Shown here in pieces: positions 1 through 6,284 of a stretch of DNA of 10,475 nt. Within the stretch, counting starts at the first letter, position 1, and the number at the start of each line of letters is the position of its first letter. Position numbers and translations under genes: made by a program. The DNA comes from Bdellovibrio sp. (GTDB taxonomy: Bacteria > Bdellovibrionota > UBA1018), in assembly GCA_016213345.1 (NCBI GenBank), contig JACRAO010000086.1:1-10475 (forward strand), read 5' to 3'. The notes under the pieces are model-generated. The model saw only the letters and a program-made list of their open reading frames with translations, was not told the DNA's origin and ran no database searches.

Positions 1-5
1 ACTCA

Positions 6-13
6 CCCCTCCT
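6..13 (-). promoter_or_regulatory. Shine-Dalgarno-like sequence at left edge
   Basis: Read on the minus strand this is AGGAGGGG, a strong ribosome-binding sequence located a few bases from the window edge. It would suit a minus-strand gene starting just outside the window, downstream of and parallel to the prepilin gene. The rest of 1-182 shows no convincing gene. A plus-strand frame open from base 1 to a stop at 46-48 could be the tail of another gene but cannot be told from chance. No GC-rich hairpin terminator is visible after the prepilin gene. Confidence 0.3.
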
Positions 14-182
14 GGGCAGAGAAAGACAAAGGCTGCATTATTTTGTAGACAGTAAGAAATTCCCTTAAAACAAAAGTTTTTTAAAAATTCTCAATACTTA
101 ACGCGGAACTGTATACAAAATTAGGGGGAAGATCCGTCTGACGTAAATATACTTTTGCAAATAAAACTGAACCTCGCTGCAT

Positions 183-1571
183 TTAGTAACAAATTTCAAA
201 TTCAGAAGCTGGCAAGATATTTACAGGATATGACGTCTGACATTGAAATGTCATGCCAACCATCCCCCCGAGGCAAGTGATTGCACATGCAGATGCATTG
301 TTACACCAGCCAGGAAATCCTGGGCCTGATTTATTACAAGTAATAGGCTTACCATTAGTTTTGCAAACCTTAGCAGTATACATATAACCCTGACCAGCTA
401 CTCCATATGGAAGCTGGCAAGTATATATATTCCCACTGCTAAGTGTGCCTCCAATGCATTGCACGCCGCTTAGTATAAAACCGGCGGTACCAAGTTTTAT
501 TCCATTAACCATCGAAAAGTCGTGACAGTTAGACGGCGGAGGAGGAGGTGGTGGAGGAGGTGGTGGTGGCGGAGGTGGAGGCGGTGGTGGCGGAGGTGGA
601 GGCGGTGGTGGAGGAGGTGGTGGTGGCGGAGGTGGAGGTGGTGGTGGCGGAGGTGGAGGCGGTGGTGGAGGAGGTGGTGGAGCAACTATTGCAACACAAA
701 TTGGTGCTCCTGCGGCAGAGAAGCCTTGCAGTGCAAAGCCACTTCCACAATCTGTTACAACACAATTGAGATTTCCGGCAGCAGTAACTCCTTGTGCAAT
801 TTGTCCAGCGGGACATGCTAAAGCTACACATATAGGCGCACCCGCGGCTGTAATTCCCCTAGTTACTGTGCCTGGAGGACATGTTGGATTAGCACAGTTT
901 AAAGACCCATCAGAATTTATTCCAGTCATTACTTGTCCAGCAGGGCAATTGCCGCCCATTCCACTAGCGCTATCGATTGGTATATCTCCTTTTTTTTCAT
1001 TTATTGAACTAAACCCTCTTAGAGTGACTCCATTTCTTACTCTCACAGTAACACTAACAGTCACGCTGCCTGCTTTTTTACATTGTGCTGGAGGTATGCC
1101 ACCAGCAGGAATTGGGCAAGTAGGTCGCATTTGTGTTGTGATTTCAAATGGGCATTGATCCGGTGTTGGTATAGGAACTTGGCAAGGACCTCCATCAACT
1201 GTGTAACGAGCAGGTGTTGCAGGTGGTCCAGCAACTATTTTGTCTAGTGGATCCAAAAAGGTAAGATCACTTATGACTGCATTATTGCAATCTGGCACGC
1301 CTCCGGGTGGATCTGTTAAGCATGCTAAAAATGCAGCATTAGCAGGAAGAAGACCTTGAGTTCTGTTAATAGCCACAGGATTTCTTACTAGGACACTTAT
1401 AATATTAAATAAAAGATCTCTTGTTTGAACGCCTTGCATTCTTTTATTTTGTGCAGAAAAATTACTTATCAAAGTAGCAGATCCAAGAGCGACCACTGTC
1501 ATAATTGACACAGCCATTAATATTTCAACTATGGTAAAACCTTTTTGTTTTTTATAGGCTTTGGTTTTCAT
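183..1571 (-). CDS. Large type IV prepilin-like protein with Cys repeats and a 49-proline stalk
   Basis: This is a 462-residue protein with a class III (prepilin) signal. A basic leader ends in Lys-Gln-Lys-Gly11, followed by Phe12-Thr-Ile-Val-Glu16 and a hydrophobic helix to about residue 35; Glu16 is the conserved Glu5 of the mature pilin. Prepilin peptidase should cut after Gly11. Residues 36-205 form a pilin-like globular region with several Cys. Residues 209-296 are four exact 22-residue repeats (Cys at 209/226, 231/248, 253/270, 275/292). Residues 298-346 are 49 unbroken prolines. Residues 347-462 are a Cys-rich domain with 10 Cys, probably disulfide-bonded outside the cell. At 462 residues it is far longer than a typical major pilin, so a minor pilin or tip adhesin held off by a stiff spacer is my inference. 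The ATG at 1569-1571 has GAGGGG 12 bases upstream (1584-1589) and a good promoter. No other pilus gene is in the window. Confidence 0.85.
   Translation of the reverse strand: MKTKAYKKQKGFTIVEILMAVSIMTVVALGSATLISNFSAQNKRMQGVQTRDLLFNIISVLVRNPVAINRTQGLLPANAAFLACLTDPPGGVPDCNNAVISDLTFLDPLDKIVAGPPATPARYTVDGGPCQVPIPTPDQCPFEITTQMRPTCPIPAGGIPPAQCKKAGSVTVSVTVRVRNGVTLRGFSSINEKKGDIPIDSASGMGGNCPAGQVMTGINSDGSLNCANPTCPPGTVTRGITAAGAPICVALACPAGQIAQGVTAAGNLNCVVTDCGSGFALQGFSAAGAPICVAIVAPPPPPPPPPPPPPPPPPPPPPPPPPPPPPPPPPPPPPPPPPPPPPPPPPSNCHDFSMVNGIKLGTAGFILSGVQCIGGTLSSGNIYTCQLPYGVAGQGYMYTAKVCKTNGKPITCNKSGPGFPGWCNNASACAITCLGGMVGMTFQCQTSYPVNILPASEFEICY
534..680 (-). repeat. Polyproline-coding tract with a 57-bp higher-order repeat
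   Basis: The tract is 147 bp of uninterrupted proline codons (49), read on the plus strand as only AGG, TGG and CGG triplets. It is internally ordered. A 57-bp unit at 555-611 is repeated at 612-668 with one mismatch (C582 against T639), and a partial third copy lies at 669-680. Each 57-bp unit is a 15-bp block followed by two 21-bp blocks. All blocks are multiples of three, so gain or loss keeps the frame. The plus strand is G-rich with almost no C. Confidence 0.9.
684..947 (-). repeat. Four tandem 22-residue Cys repeats in the prepilin-like protein
   Basis: Four consecutive 66-bp units encode residues 209-296 of the prepilin-like protein. Each unit starts with Cys, mostly Cys-Pro-x-Gly, has Gly at unit position 9, Gly at position 14 and a second Cys at position 18. 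Units 2-4 share an Ala-Ala-Gly core. Spacing is exact with no indels, but the protein sequences have diverged, so this is an old domain repeat and not a recent DNA duplication. Each unit probably forms its own small disulfide loop. Confidence 0.85.
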
Positions 1572-1597
1572 ATATATTATTAGCCCCTCGTAGGGAT

Positions 1598-1628
1598 ATT
1601 ATAGCATATGCGCATTAAAAAGTGTTAA
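1598..1628 (-). promoter_or_regulatory. Sigma-70-type promoter for the prepilin-like gene
   Basis: On the minus strand the -10 box is a perfect TATAAT (1598-1603), preceded by TGC, which makes an extended -10. A TTAACA -35 box (5 of 6 to consensus) lies at 1623-1628 with a longish 19-bp spacer, which the extended -10 could offset. Predicted initiation near 1591 gives a roughly 20-base leader containing the GAGGGG ribosome site. Confidence 0.6.
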
Positions 1629-1639
1629 GACAGTGGTTA

Positions 1640-2290
1640 ATGGGTACGAACTGTAATCTACCGCATCTAGAATACGAAAAGAGCTATGGCTTTCCCGGAA
1701 AAGTAATAGCTGGGATTGACGAAGTGGGGCGGGGATGCATTGCCGGCCCTGTAGTTGCTGCTGTGGCTTGTTTGCCTCCAAAAATAGATTTTAATCAAAA
1801 TCCTTGGCTTAGAGAAGTTCGAGATAGTAAGCTTTTGACGCCACTAAAACGTGAAATGCTTTCGTTGCATTTGACACAATGGCTTTCGGGATTTGCTATA
1901 GGTCTTGCAACAGTCAATGAAATCGATGACATTAATATTTTACAAGCTTCTTTTTTAGCAATGGAAAGAGCATTAGAGATATTGAGTAAAAAAATTTCTA
2001 TAGATCAGGTTTTAGTGGATGGAAAATTCGTACCACTGCATTTAAAGGGTTTCTTTTTCCCGATCATCAAAGGTGATCAGAAATGTTTATCAATAGCATG
2101 TGCTTCTATTATTGCAAAAGTTTATCGGGATCATCTTATGGAGCAATTAGATGCGCAGTACCCACATTATGGACTTTCTAAACACAAAGGGTATCCAACA
2201 CAAATGCACAAAGAAGCACTAAAAACACATGGTGTTAGCATACTTCATCGAAAATCTTTTGAACCAGTAAGGGTATTGTTATCTGTTTAG
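1640..2290 (+). CDS. rnhB: Ribonuclease HII
   Basis: RNase HII cuts the RNA strand of RNA-DNA hybrids and removes single misincorporated ribonucleotides from DNA in the cytoplasm. Counting from the ATG at 1640 (216 residues, normal for the family), the hallmark Gly-Ile-Asp-Glu-Val-Gly-Arg-Gly gives catalytic Asp27 and Glu28. The conserved Asp-Ser-Lys is at 62-64, the third acid Asp127 sits in Val-Asp-Gly, the fourth, Asp164, in Tyr-Arg-Asp, and a Lys-Gly-Tyr-Pro-Thr motif is near residue 183. All four DEDD acids are present. An in-frame GTG at 1622 would add six residues, but it overlaps the -35 region of the divergent prepilin promoter. Neither start has a clear Shine-Dalgarno. The 3' end overlaps the convergent protease gene by 12 bp. 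Confidence 0.93.
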   Translation: MGTNCNLPHLEYEKSYGFPGKVIAGIDEVGRGCIAGPVVAAVACLPPKIDFNQNPWLREVRDSKLLTPLKREMLSLHLTQWLSGFAIGLATVNEIDDINILQASFLAMERALEILSKKISIDQVLVDGKFVPLHLKGFFFPIIKGDQKCLSIACASIIAKVYRDHLMEQLDAQYPHYGLSKHKGYPTQMHKEALKTHGVSILHRKSFEPVRVLLSV

Positions 2291-3820
2291 CAAAGTGAGT
2301 TCACCCCATCCTGTGCTTTGGTTCCAGGGTAAATTTAGGTAATATGCAGGGCCTTTGAGACCCGTGATAGGATCCGTGGCGCGCACTTCGTTTTCATCCA
2401 TTAGGGGCTTTAAAAAAATCCCGATACTATTAATAAATGGAGCACCCTGAGAATGTGCTTCGCTCACTAAAAAACTTGTGCTTGGAAAATCTCGCCTTAC
2501 ATAATAATCTTGCTCTATTGAAAAATTTCTGGTTGTTTTTTTTTCTTTTAGGTTTGTAAGCTGAAGTTTGAAACTTTTTACGCCTGGTAGCCATGGCCTT
2601 AGTTTGTAATTTTTTTCTGCAAAGCCTATTATAATAAAAAAAGTTTTTTTATTTAGAGTTCTCAGGTGAAATTTTAAGTTTTGAGGTAGTTCGATATCCT
2701 GATTTTGCTCTTTAAATTGTTTAATAAATGTTTCTTTTAATTTTTTTGAAGCTTTTAATGATAAAATTGGGATCTTAAACTTAAAATAATTATTTTTTGG
2801 TATTGTTAAAAGTTTATTAATCTCATTGTTATTTTGGCCAGAAAAGCCCAAACGCCACAAAATTTCATTTATTTTTAATTTAACTGTGTTGTCTGTTGAG
2901 ATTTTTAAAATTTCTCTTAAAAGTGTCACTAAATCTACATTTGAGTCTTCGTCTGCAAATTTTTCTTGCCACGTGGGGTGTTGTTTCAGAAAATCTCTAA
3001 ACCCTGAACTTTTTAAAGATTGCACAAGCGATGTAAAATTATTTTTAAACTCTTCCCATAGATTTAGATCTAGTGCAGCCATTGTTATTACTGGATAGTC
3101 GCTCTCAGTAGGAATAATAGCGCTTCCTGATGAGTAAGCTTTTACGTACAATTCCGGAAGCCTTGATAGTGTCTCTTTGGCGGATAGTGTTTGATCTTTT
3201 AAAATTTTCAATAACTCGCTATATAATATGCCACTATAGGGAGTTTCGCGTTGAGAAACTGCAATATAACGTGTAATTGCTCTTAGCTCGTCTATTGGTT
3301 CTACGTTTCCTAAGATGCAACTGTCTAAGAATAATATATCTGGCGTAAAATTTGTTTCTTTAAAGGCATTTGCAAATTCTCTTATGCGCGACATTGTATT
3401 TACTTCGGGTTGATTGGGAATGAAAAAATCCTGAATAATGCCTTTCCATCCCCACGAATGTGCTAAAATAATAACCATTTTTTTTGTGCCTTGGACGTGA
3501 GAGATGGCCCAAGTCAAAAAATCCTTAAAATGTACAGGATCTGCTGAGTCTGGTTCTTCGAGTGGTTGTATATCCAAAACTTGAGAGTGTTGTTTGATAA
3601 TTCGTGAGGCTCCTTCATTAAGGGAGTCTTTTTCGATGAGTAATTCAATTTCTTGCGGCAGTTCGTTTTCTAAAAGGTTCTGTAAAATCGGATCTGCATG
3701 TTCTGCTAGTTCTGCTTCGTCAGTAGCGGCATATATAATTACACTCCACGCCGGTTGCTGTTGAGCAAATGCGAGCTGAGTTACAAAAAGCGCGACTAAA
3801 ATGGTATAAAATAACCTCAT
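2279..3820 (-). CDS. Secreted clostripain-family (C11) cysteine peptidase
   Basis: This 513-residue protein has a Sec signal peptide, with a hydrophobic stretch from residue 4 and cleavage likely after Ala-Phe-Ala19 before Gln20. The mature N-terminus enters a beta strand (Trp-Ser-Val-Ile-Ile-Tyr-Ala-Ala) like the clostripain and gingipain caspase-like fold. The catalytic dyad is visible: His121 in Ala-His-Ser-Trp-Gly after a hydrophobic strand, and Cys168 in Leu-Asp-Ser-Cys after a second hydrophobic strand. The Val-Ser-Gln-Arg-Glu-Thr-Pro-Tyr-Ser-Gly segment near 188-197 fits the family's substrate-pocket loop. Clostripain cuts after Arg; specificity here cannot be read from sequence. Residues 270-513 are unassigned and the last part is beta-rich. 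The ATG at 3818-3820 has no good Shine-Dalgarno. It is divergent from coaD across a 79-bp gap and convergent with rnhB. Confidence 0.78.
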   Translation of the reverse strand: MRLFYTILVALFVTQLAFAQQQPAWSVIIYAATDEAELAEHADPILQNLLENELPQEIELLIEKDSLNEGASRIIKQHSQVLDIQPLEEPDSADPVHFKDFLTWAISHVQGTKKMVIILAHSWGWKGIIQDFFIPNQPEVNTMSRIREFANAFKETNFTPDILFLDSCILGNVEPIDELRAITRYIAVSQRETPYSGILYSELLKILKDQTLSAKETLSRLPELYVKAYSSGSAIIPTESDYPVITMAALDLNLWEEFKNNFTSLVQSLKSSGFRDFLKQHPTWQEKFADEDSNVDLVTLLREILKISTDNTVKLKINEILWRLGFSGQNNNEINKLLTIPKNNYFKFKIPILSLKASKKLKETFIKQFKEQNQDIELPQNLKFHLRTLNKKTFFIIIGFAEKNYKLRPWLPGVKSFKLQLTNLKEKKTTRNFSIEQDYYVRRDFPSTSFLVSEAHSQGAPFINSIGIFLKPLMDENEVRATDPITGLKGPAYYLNLPWNQSTGWGELTLLNR

Positions 3821-3862
3821 TTTTTCAGGTGTACGCTATCTTATATTTTGTAAAAAAGCAAT

Positions 3863-3891
3863 TTGACACTCTGGATAGCTTGTAGTTTAAT
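3863..3891 (+). promoter_or_regulatory. Near-consensus sigma-70-type promoter for coaD
   Basis: A perfect TTGACA (3863-3868) is followed by an ideal 17-bp spacer and TTTAAT (3886-3891), a 5-of-6 match to TATAAT. Initiation 6-8 bases downstream would fall at about 3897-3899, at or just before the coaD ATG at 3900. The aminotransferase is probably on the same transcript. A weaker minus-strand promoter for the protease must lie in the same 79-bp gap, with AT-rich -10-like sequence around 3841-3846. Confidence 0.65.
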
Positions 3892-3899
3892 GCCATTTG

Positions 3900-4385
3900 A
3901 TGATTGTAAAAGCGCCACGAGCTATATATCCAGGGTCTTTTGATCCCATTACGAATGGACATCTGGATATTTTGGATCGCAGCTTAAAGCTTTTTCCTGA
4001 GATAATTGTAGTGGTAGCAGGGACAGATCACAAGAACCCACTTTTTACACCCGCACAGAGAGTTGAAATTATTAAAGAAGTTGTCAAAGATCGTCCAGGT
4101 GTGCAAGTAGATCGTTGGGACGGATTAATAATGAACTATGCACGAAAACACAAGATTTCTGCAGTGATTCGTGGGCTTAGGGCTGCCAGTGATTTTGAAT
4201 ATGAATTTATGATGTCTTCGATGAACAAAGAACTCAATGCAGATGTAGAAACTTTGTTTATGATGACTGCACAAAACCTTTATTTTGTAAGTTCCTCAAT
4301 GATAAAAGAGCTTTTTCGTTATGGAGGTGATATTTCGTCTTATGTGCCAGAGGCTGTAATTAAAAGACTCAAAAAGCTTTTGTAG
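3900..4385 (+). CDS. coaD: Phosphopantetheine adenylyltransferase
   Basis: CoaD transfers AMP from ATP to 4'-phosphopantetheine, giving dephospho-CoA in the penultimate step of coenzyme A synthesis (cytoplasm). From the ATG at 3900 the protein is 161 residues, the usual length. The nucleotidyltransferase signature Tyr-Pro-Gly-Ser-Phe-Asp-Pro-Ile-Thr-Asn-Gly-His covers residues 10-21, with the T-x-G-H motif ending at His21. The conserved Val-Ile-Arg-Gly-Leu-Arg is at 89-94, and the C-terminal Ser-Ser-Ser region that closes the nucleotide site is present. A TTG at 3897 is the only other in-frame start, since a TAA stop lies at 3888. No Shine-Dalgarno precedes either start, and the promoter position implies a leaderless message. 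The aminotransferase follows after 33 bp. Confidence 0.95.
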   Translation: MIVKAPRAIYPGSFDPITNGHLDILDRSLKLFPEIIVVVAGTDHKNPLFTPAQRVEIIKEVVKDRPGVQVDRWDGLIMNYARKHKISAVIRGLRAASDFEYEFMMSSMNKELNADVETLFMMTAQNLYFVSSSMIKELFRYGGDISSYVPEAVIKRLKKLL

Positions 4386-4418
4386 ATTCAGCAGAATTTT
4401 TGTAGGAGGGATGTTTTT

Positions 4419-5618
4419 ATGGAATTTAGTTTTGCGAAAAGACTAGATGGTGTTTCTGAAAGTGCAACTCTGAGGTTAAATGCATTAGTCCAGGAGCTAA
4501 AGGCAAAAGGTGAGCCAGTTGTCAATCTCACTGCTGGAGAATCTGATTTGGCCCCATTTGCTGAAGCTAAAAACGCAGCTATTGACGCTGTTAATAAAAA
4601 TCAGTCTAAATATCCCCCGGTACCTGGTATTTTAGAACTTCGCAAGCTGGTAGCTGATAAAACAAATCTTGAACAGCCGGGAGTTTTTCAAACACGTCCA
4701 TGGGCAACAGAAAATGTCATAGTAACTCATGGAGCCAAGCAGGCCATTTATAATGCTATGATGGCACTCTTAAACTCTGGAGACGAGGTTTTGATATTTT
4801 CGCCATACTGGCTGAGTTATCCGGAGATGGTGAAACTAGCAGGTGGTGTTCCTAGAATTATTCAAATTAATTTAGAATCCGGATTTAAGGTTTCTCCTCA
4901 GCAATTAGCCAATGCCATAAATGCAAAGACTAGGCTGGTGATTTTTAATTCACCATCTAATCCAACGGGTGTGGTTTATACAATAGACGAATATCAAGCT
5001 TTAGGGCATGTGTTAAAGTCAAGTTCCTACAAAAACAATATATGGATTTTAAGTGACGAAATCTACGACCAGATGGTTTTTACACAAGCTGGATTTTGCT
5101 CGTTTTTAAAAGCATGTCCTGAGTTCAAAGATCAAACCATTACAGTCAATGGTATGTCAAAATGCGCTGCAATGACTGGTTGGCGGGTTGGTTGGAGTGT
5201 CGCACCGAAATCTTTGACTCAAGCAATGAATACGATACAAGGACAAAGCACATCGGGTGTGAATGTGCTTGCACAGTGGGCAAGTATTGCCGTATTGAAG
5301 TTGCCTCAAAGTGCTTTTAGAGGGGTGTGTGAAATTTACACAAAGCGTTGTCGTTTTGGGCTAGAAATCCTAAGCAAAGCCAGCAAATTAAAATTAAGGC
5401 CACCAGAGGGAGCATTTTATTTTTTTGTAGGGTTTAGTGAGTATCTTAAAGAAGATTCTATTGAGTTTTCTGAGAAACTTTTGCAAAAAGCTCGCATAGC
5501 GGTGGTGCCAGGCACTCCGTTTGGAGAAAAATATTATGTGCGACTTAGTTTTGCAACTGATGATAGTTCGTTACAAAAGGGATTAGAAGGGTTTGTAGGT
5601 TATTTAAACACACTTTAA
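4419..5618 (+). CDS. Class I/II PLP-dependent aminotransferase (aspartate aminotransferase-like)
   Basis: This 399-residue fold-type I aminotransferase moves an amino group between an amino acid and a 2-oxoacid using pyridoxal phosphate. Visible landmarks are Asn181-Pro-Thr-Gly, Asp213-Glu-Ile-Tyr216 (the Asp binds the pyridine nitrogen), the Schiff-base Lys248 in Gly-Met-Ser-Lys followed by Met-Thr-Gly-Trp-Arg, and the carboxylate-binding Arg375 in Tyr-Val-Arg-Leu-Ser. The layout matches the bacterial Igamma subgroup, which includes aspartate and prephenate aminotransferases; the exact substrate cannot be told. The ATG has an excellent ribosome site, AGGAGGG at 4404-4410, 8 bases upstream. 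It is probably co-transcribed with coaD. Part of its 3' half reappears as a relic immediately after its stop codon. Confidence 0.92.
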   Translation: MEFSFAKRLDGVSESATLRLNALVQELKAKGEPVVNLTAGESDLAPFAEAKNAAIDAVNKNQSKYPPVPGILELRKLVADKTNLEQPGVFQTRPWATENVIVTHGAKQAIYNAMMALLNSGDEVLIFSPYWLSYPEMVKLAGGVPRIIQINLESGFKVSPQQLANAINAKTRLVIFNSPSNPTGVVYTIDEYQALGHVLKSSSYKNNIWILSDEIYDQMVFTQAGFCSFLKACPEFKDQTITVNGMSKCAAMTGWRVGWSVAPKSLTQAMNTIQGQSTSGVNVLAQWASIAVLKLPQSAFRGVCEIYTKRCRFGLEILSKASKLKLRPPEGAFYFFVGFSEYLKEDSIEFSEKLLQKARIAVVPGTPFGEKYYVRLSFATDDSSLQKGLEGFVGYLNTL

Positions 5619-5620
5619 CC

Positions 5621-5700
5621 GGGCAAGTATTGCCGTCTTAAAGTTGCCCATGGAAATTCTGAAAAAAGCTGGCAAAATATAATTAAGGCCTTTAGATGGC
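5621..5700 (+). pseudogene. Relic of a second aminotransferase copy
   Basis: This stretch begins two bases after the aminotransferase stop and matches that gene in two collinear blocks. Bases 5621-5648 match 5278-5305 at 26 of 28 positions. Bases 5653-5690 match 5364-5401 at 30 of 38. In the frame set by the parent it reads Ala-Ser-Ile-Ala-Val-Leu-Lys-Leu-Pro, then Glu-Ile-Leu-Lys-Lys-Ala-Gly-Lys-Ile, a TAA stop at 5680-5682, then Leu-Arg-Pro-Leu-Asp-Gly, against Leu-Arg-Pro-Pro-Glu-Gly in the parent. The parent's 5307-5360 (18 codons) is missing, so the deletion is in frame. Many differences are synonymous or conservative, so the copy diverged as a coding gene before it decayed. It is not translated as a protein. 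Confidence 0.82.
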
Positions 5701-5719
5701 CACTGGGGTGGCATTTTTT
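5699..5719 (+). terminator. Intrinsic terminator after the aminotransferase
   Basis: A GCCAC / GTGGC stem (5699-5703 with 5708-5712) closes a TGGG tetraloop and is followed by A and six T (5714-5719). The stem is short but mostly GC. It would end the coaD-aminotransferase transcript. The T-run overlaps the TTG start at 5718 of the lipoprotein-like gene, and the G-rich stem holds that gene's only ribosome-site-like bases. Confidence 0.6.
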
Positions 5720-6224
5720 GAAGAAGATGTTTTTATGTTATTTTTTTTCTTTTATTTTTCTATGCTTGGGCTGTTCTGTTCCACGCAATGACGCTTCAAA
5801 CGCGTTAGGCAGACAAGCTATATCAGATGCAGTTAATATTGCATTATCAGCAGAAGACTGTACTACGGCAATCACACTCATTGAAGATCTCTATAGTTCA
5901 GAAAATAGCGATAATTATATCAGGCTCTTAAGGGCATCTGCCCAGGGTTGTAAAGCTGGACCTGGTAATTTTTTTCAATTTACAGGAAAACTTGTAAATA
6001 CTACTGAAAACCCGCTAGCTGCAGTCCCAAGCGAAGGCGCTTATTTTTGGAGAACTATGGCCAAGCTTTTTTATTTGGATAAAACCAGCTCTGGCGCAAC
6101 GGTTGTTGATTCGACGGGTTTGGACTCACGTTTAGATGGCGCACTGAAAGCTACAGATGCACTTTTAGCGTCGCTTAAGGTTCCAAAAACTGCAGTAGAG
6201 TTTGCAAATAAAATTAATACTTAA
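5718..6224 (+). CDS. N-terminal fragment: putative lipoprotein
   Basis: This part is 168 residues. It has a Met-Lys-Lys N-terminus, a hydrophobic stretch (residues 4-18) and Leu-Gly-Cys19-Ser, a lipobox-like site whose -3 position is Cys and so is atypical. Lipidation at Cys19 would anchor it in the outer or inner membrane. The remainder (residues 25-168) is predicted mostly helical, with a repeat-like Asp-Ala-Val-Asn...Ile-Glu-Asp-Leu-Tyr pattern reminiscent of TPR-type helices; no assigned domain was recognised. The TTG start is chosen because it supplies the two Lys residues. ATG 5727 is the alternative and escapes the terminator hairpin. It ends at the TAA, the first of the two interrupting stops. 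Confidence 0.55.
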   Translation: MKKMFLCYFFSFIFLCLGCSVPRNDASNALGRQAISDAVNIALSAEDCTTAITLIEDLYSSENSDNYIRLLRASAQGCKAGPGNFFQFTGKLVNTTENPLAAVPSEGAYFWRTMAKLFYLDKTSSGATVVDSTGLDSRLDGALKATDALLASLKVPKTAVEFANKINT

Positions 6225-6284
6225 GGAAATAATTTTTGTTATATAAATGCTGATGATAGAACGGCAGATTAGAATTTATATTTA

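Noticed and set aside
1..48. C-terminal tail of a plus-strand gene ending at TAG 46-48.
   Set aside because: Only 15 codons are visible, other frames are equally open and no motif is recognisable.
70..98. AAAAC/GTTTT hairpin followed by T residues, as a terminator for the left edge.
   Set aside because: The stem is almost all AT pairs and would be too unstable to act as an intrinsic terminator.
238..253. Perfect 7-bp inverted repeat (TGACATT / AATGTCA) with a 2-base centre.
   Set aside because: It lies within the coding region of the prepilin C-terminal domain, has no partner site nearby and is short enough to be chance.
555..680. Possible CRISPR or minisatellite array in the G-rich repeats.
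   Set aside because: There are no unique spacers; every unit is in-frame proline codons of the prepilin gene.
497..831. Several open frames on both strands across the G-rich tract, with Arg/Trp/Val/Glu- or His/Leu-only translations.
   Set aside because: They are shadows of the proline-codon tract in other frames; compositions are purely repeat-driven and the prepilin frame is clearly the real one.
766..1158. A 130-codon plus-strand frame opposite the prepilin gene.
   Set aside because: It is antisense to the Cys-repeat region, has no ribosome site and no recognisable domain.
2826..3098. A 90-codon plus-strand frame inside the protease gene.
   Set aside because: Antisense to a well-supported coding region and without start signals.
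5621..5649. GGGCAA / TTGCCC inverted repeat as a terminator or operator after the aminotransferase.
   Set aside because: The loop is long, no T-run follows, and the sequence is explained as the duplicated coding relic; the better terminator is at 5699-5719.
6222..6272. Alternative genetic code in which TAA and TAG are sense codons.
   Set aside because: Genes in this same window end at expected family lengths with TAA (aminotransferase) and TAG (rnhB, coaD), so both work as stops.
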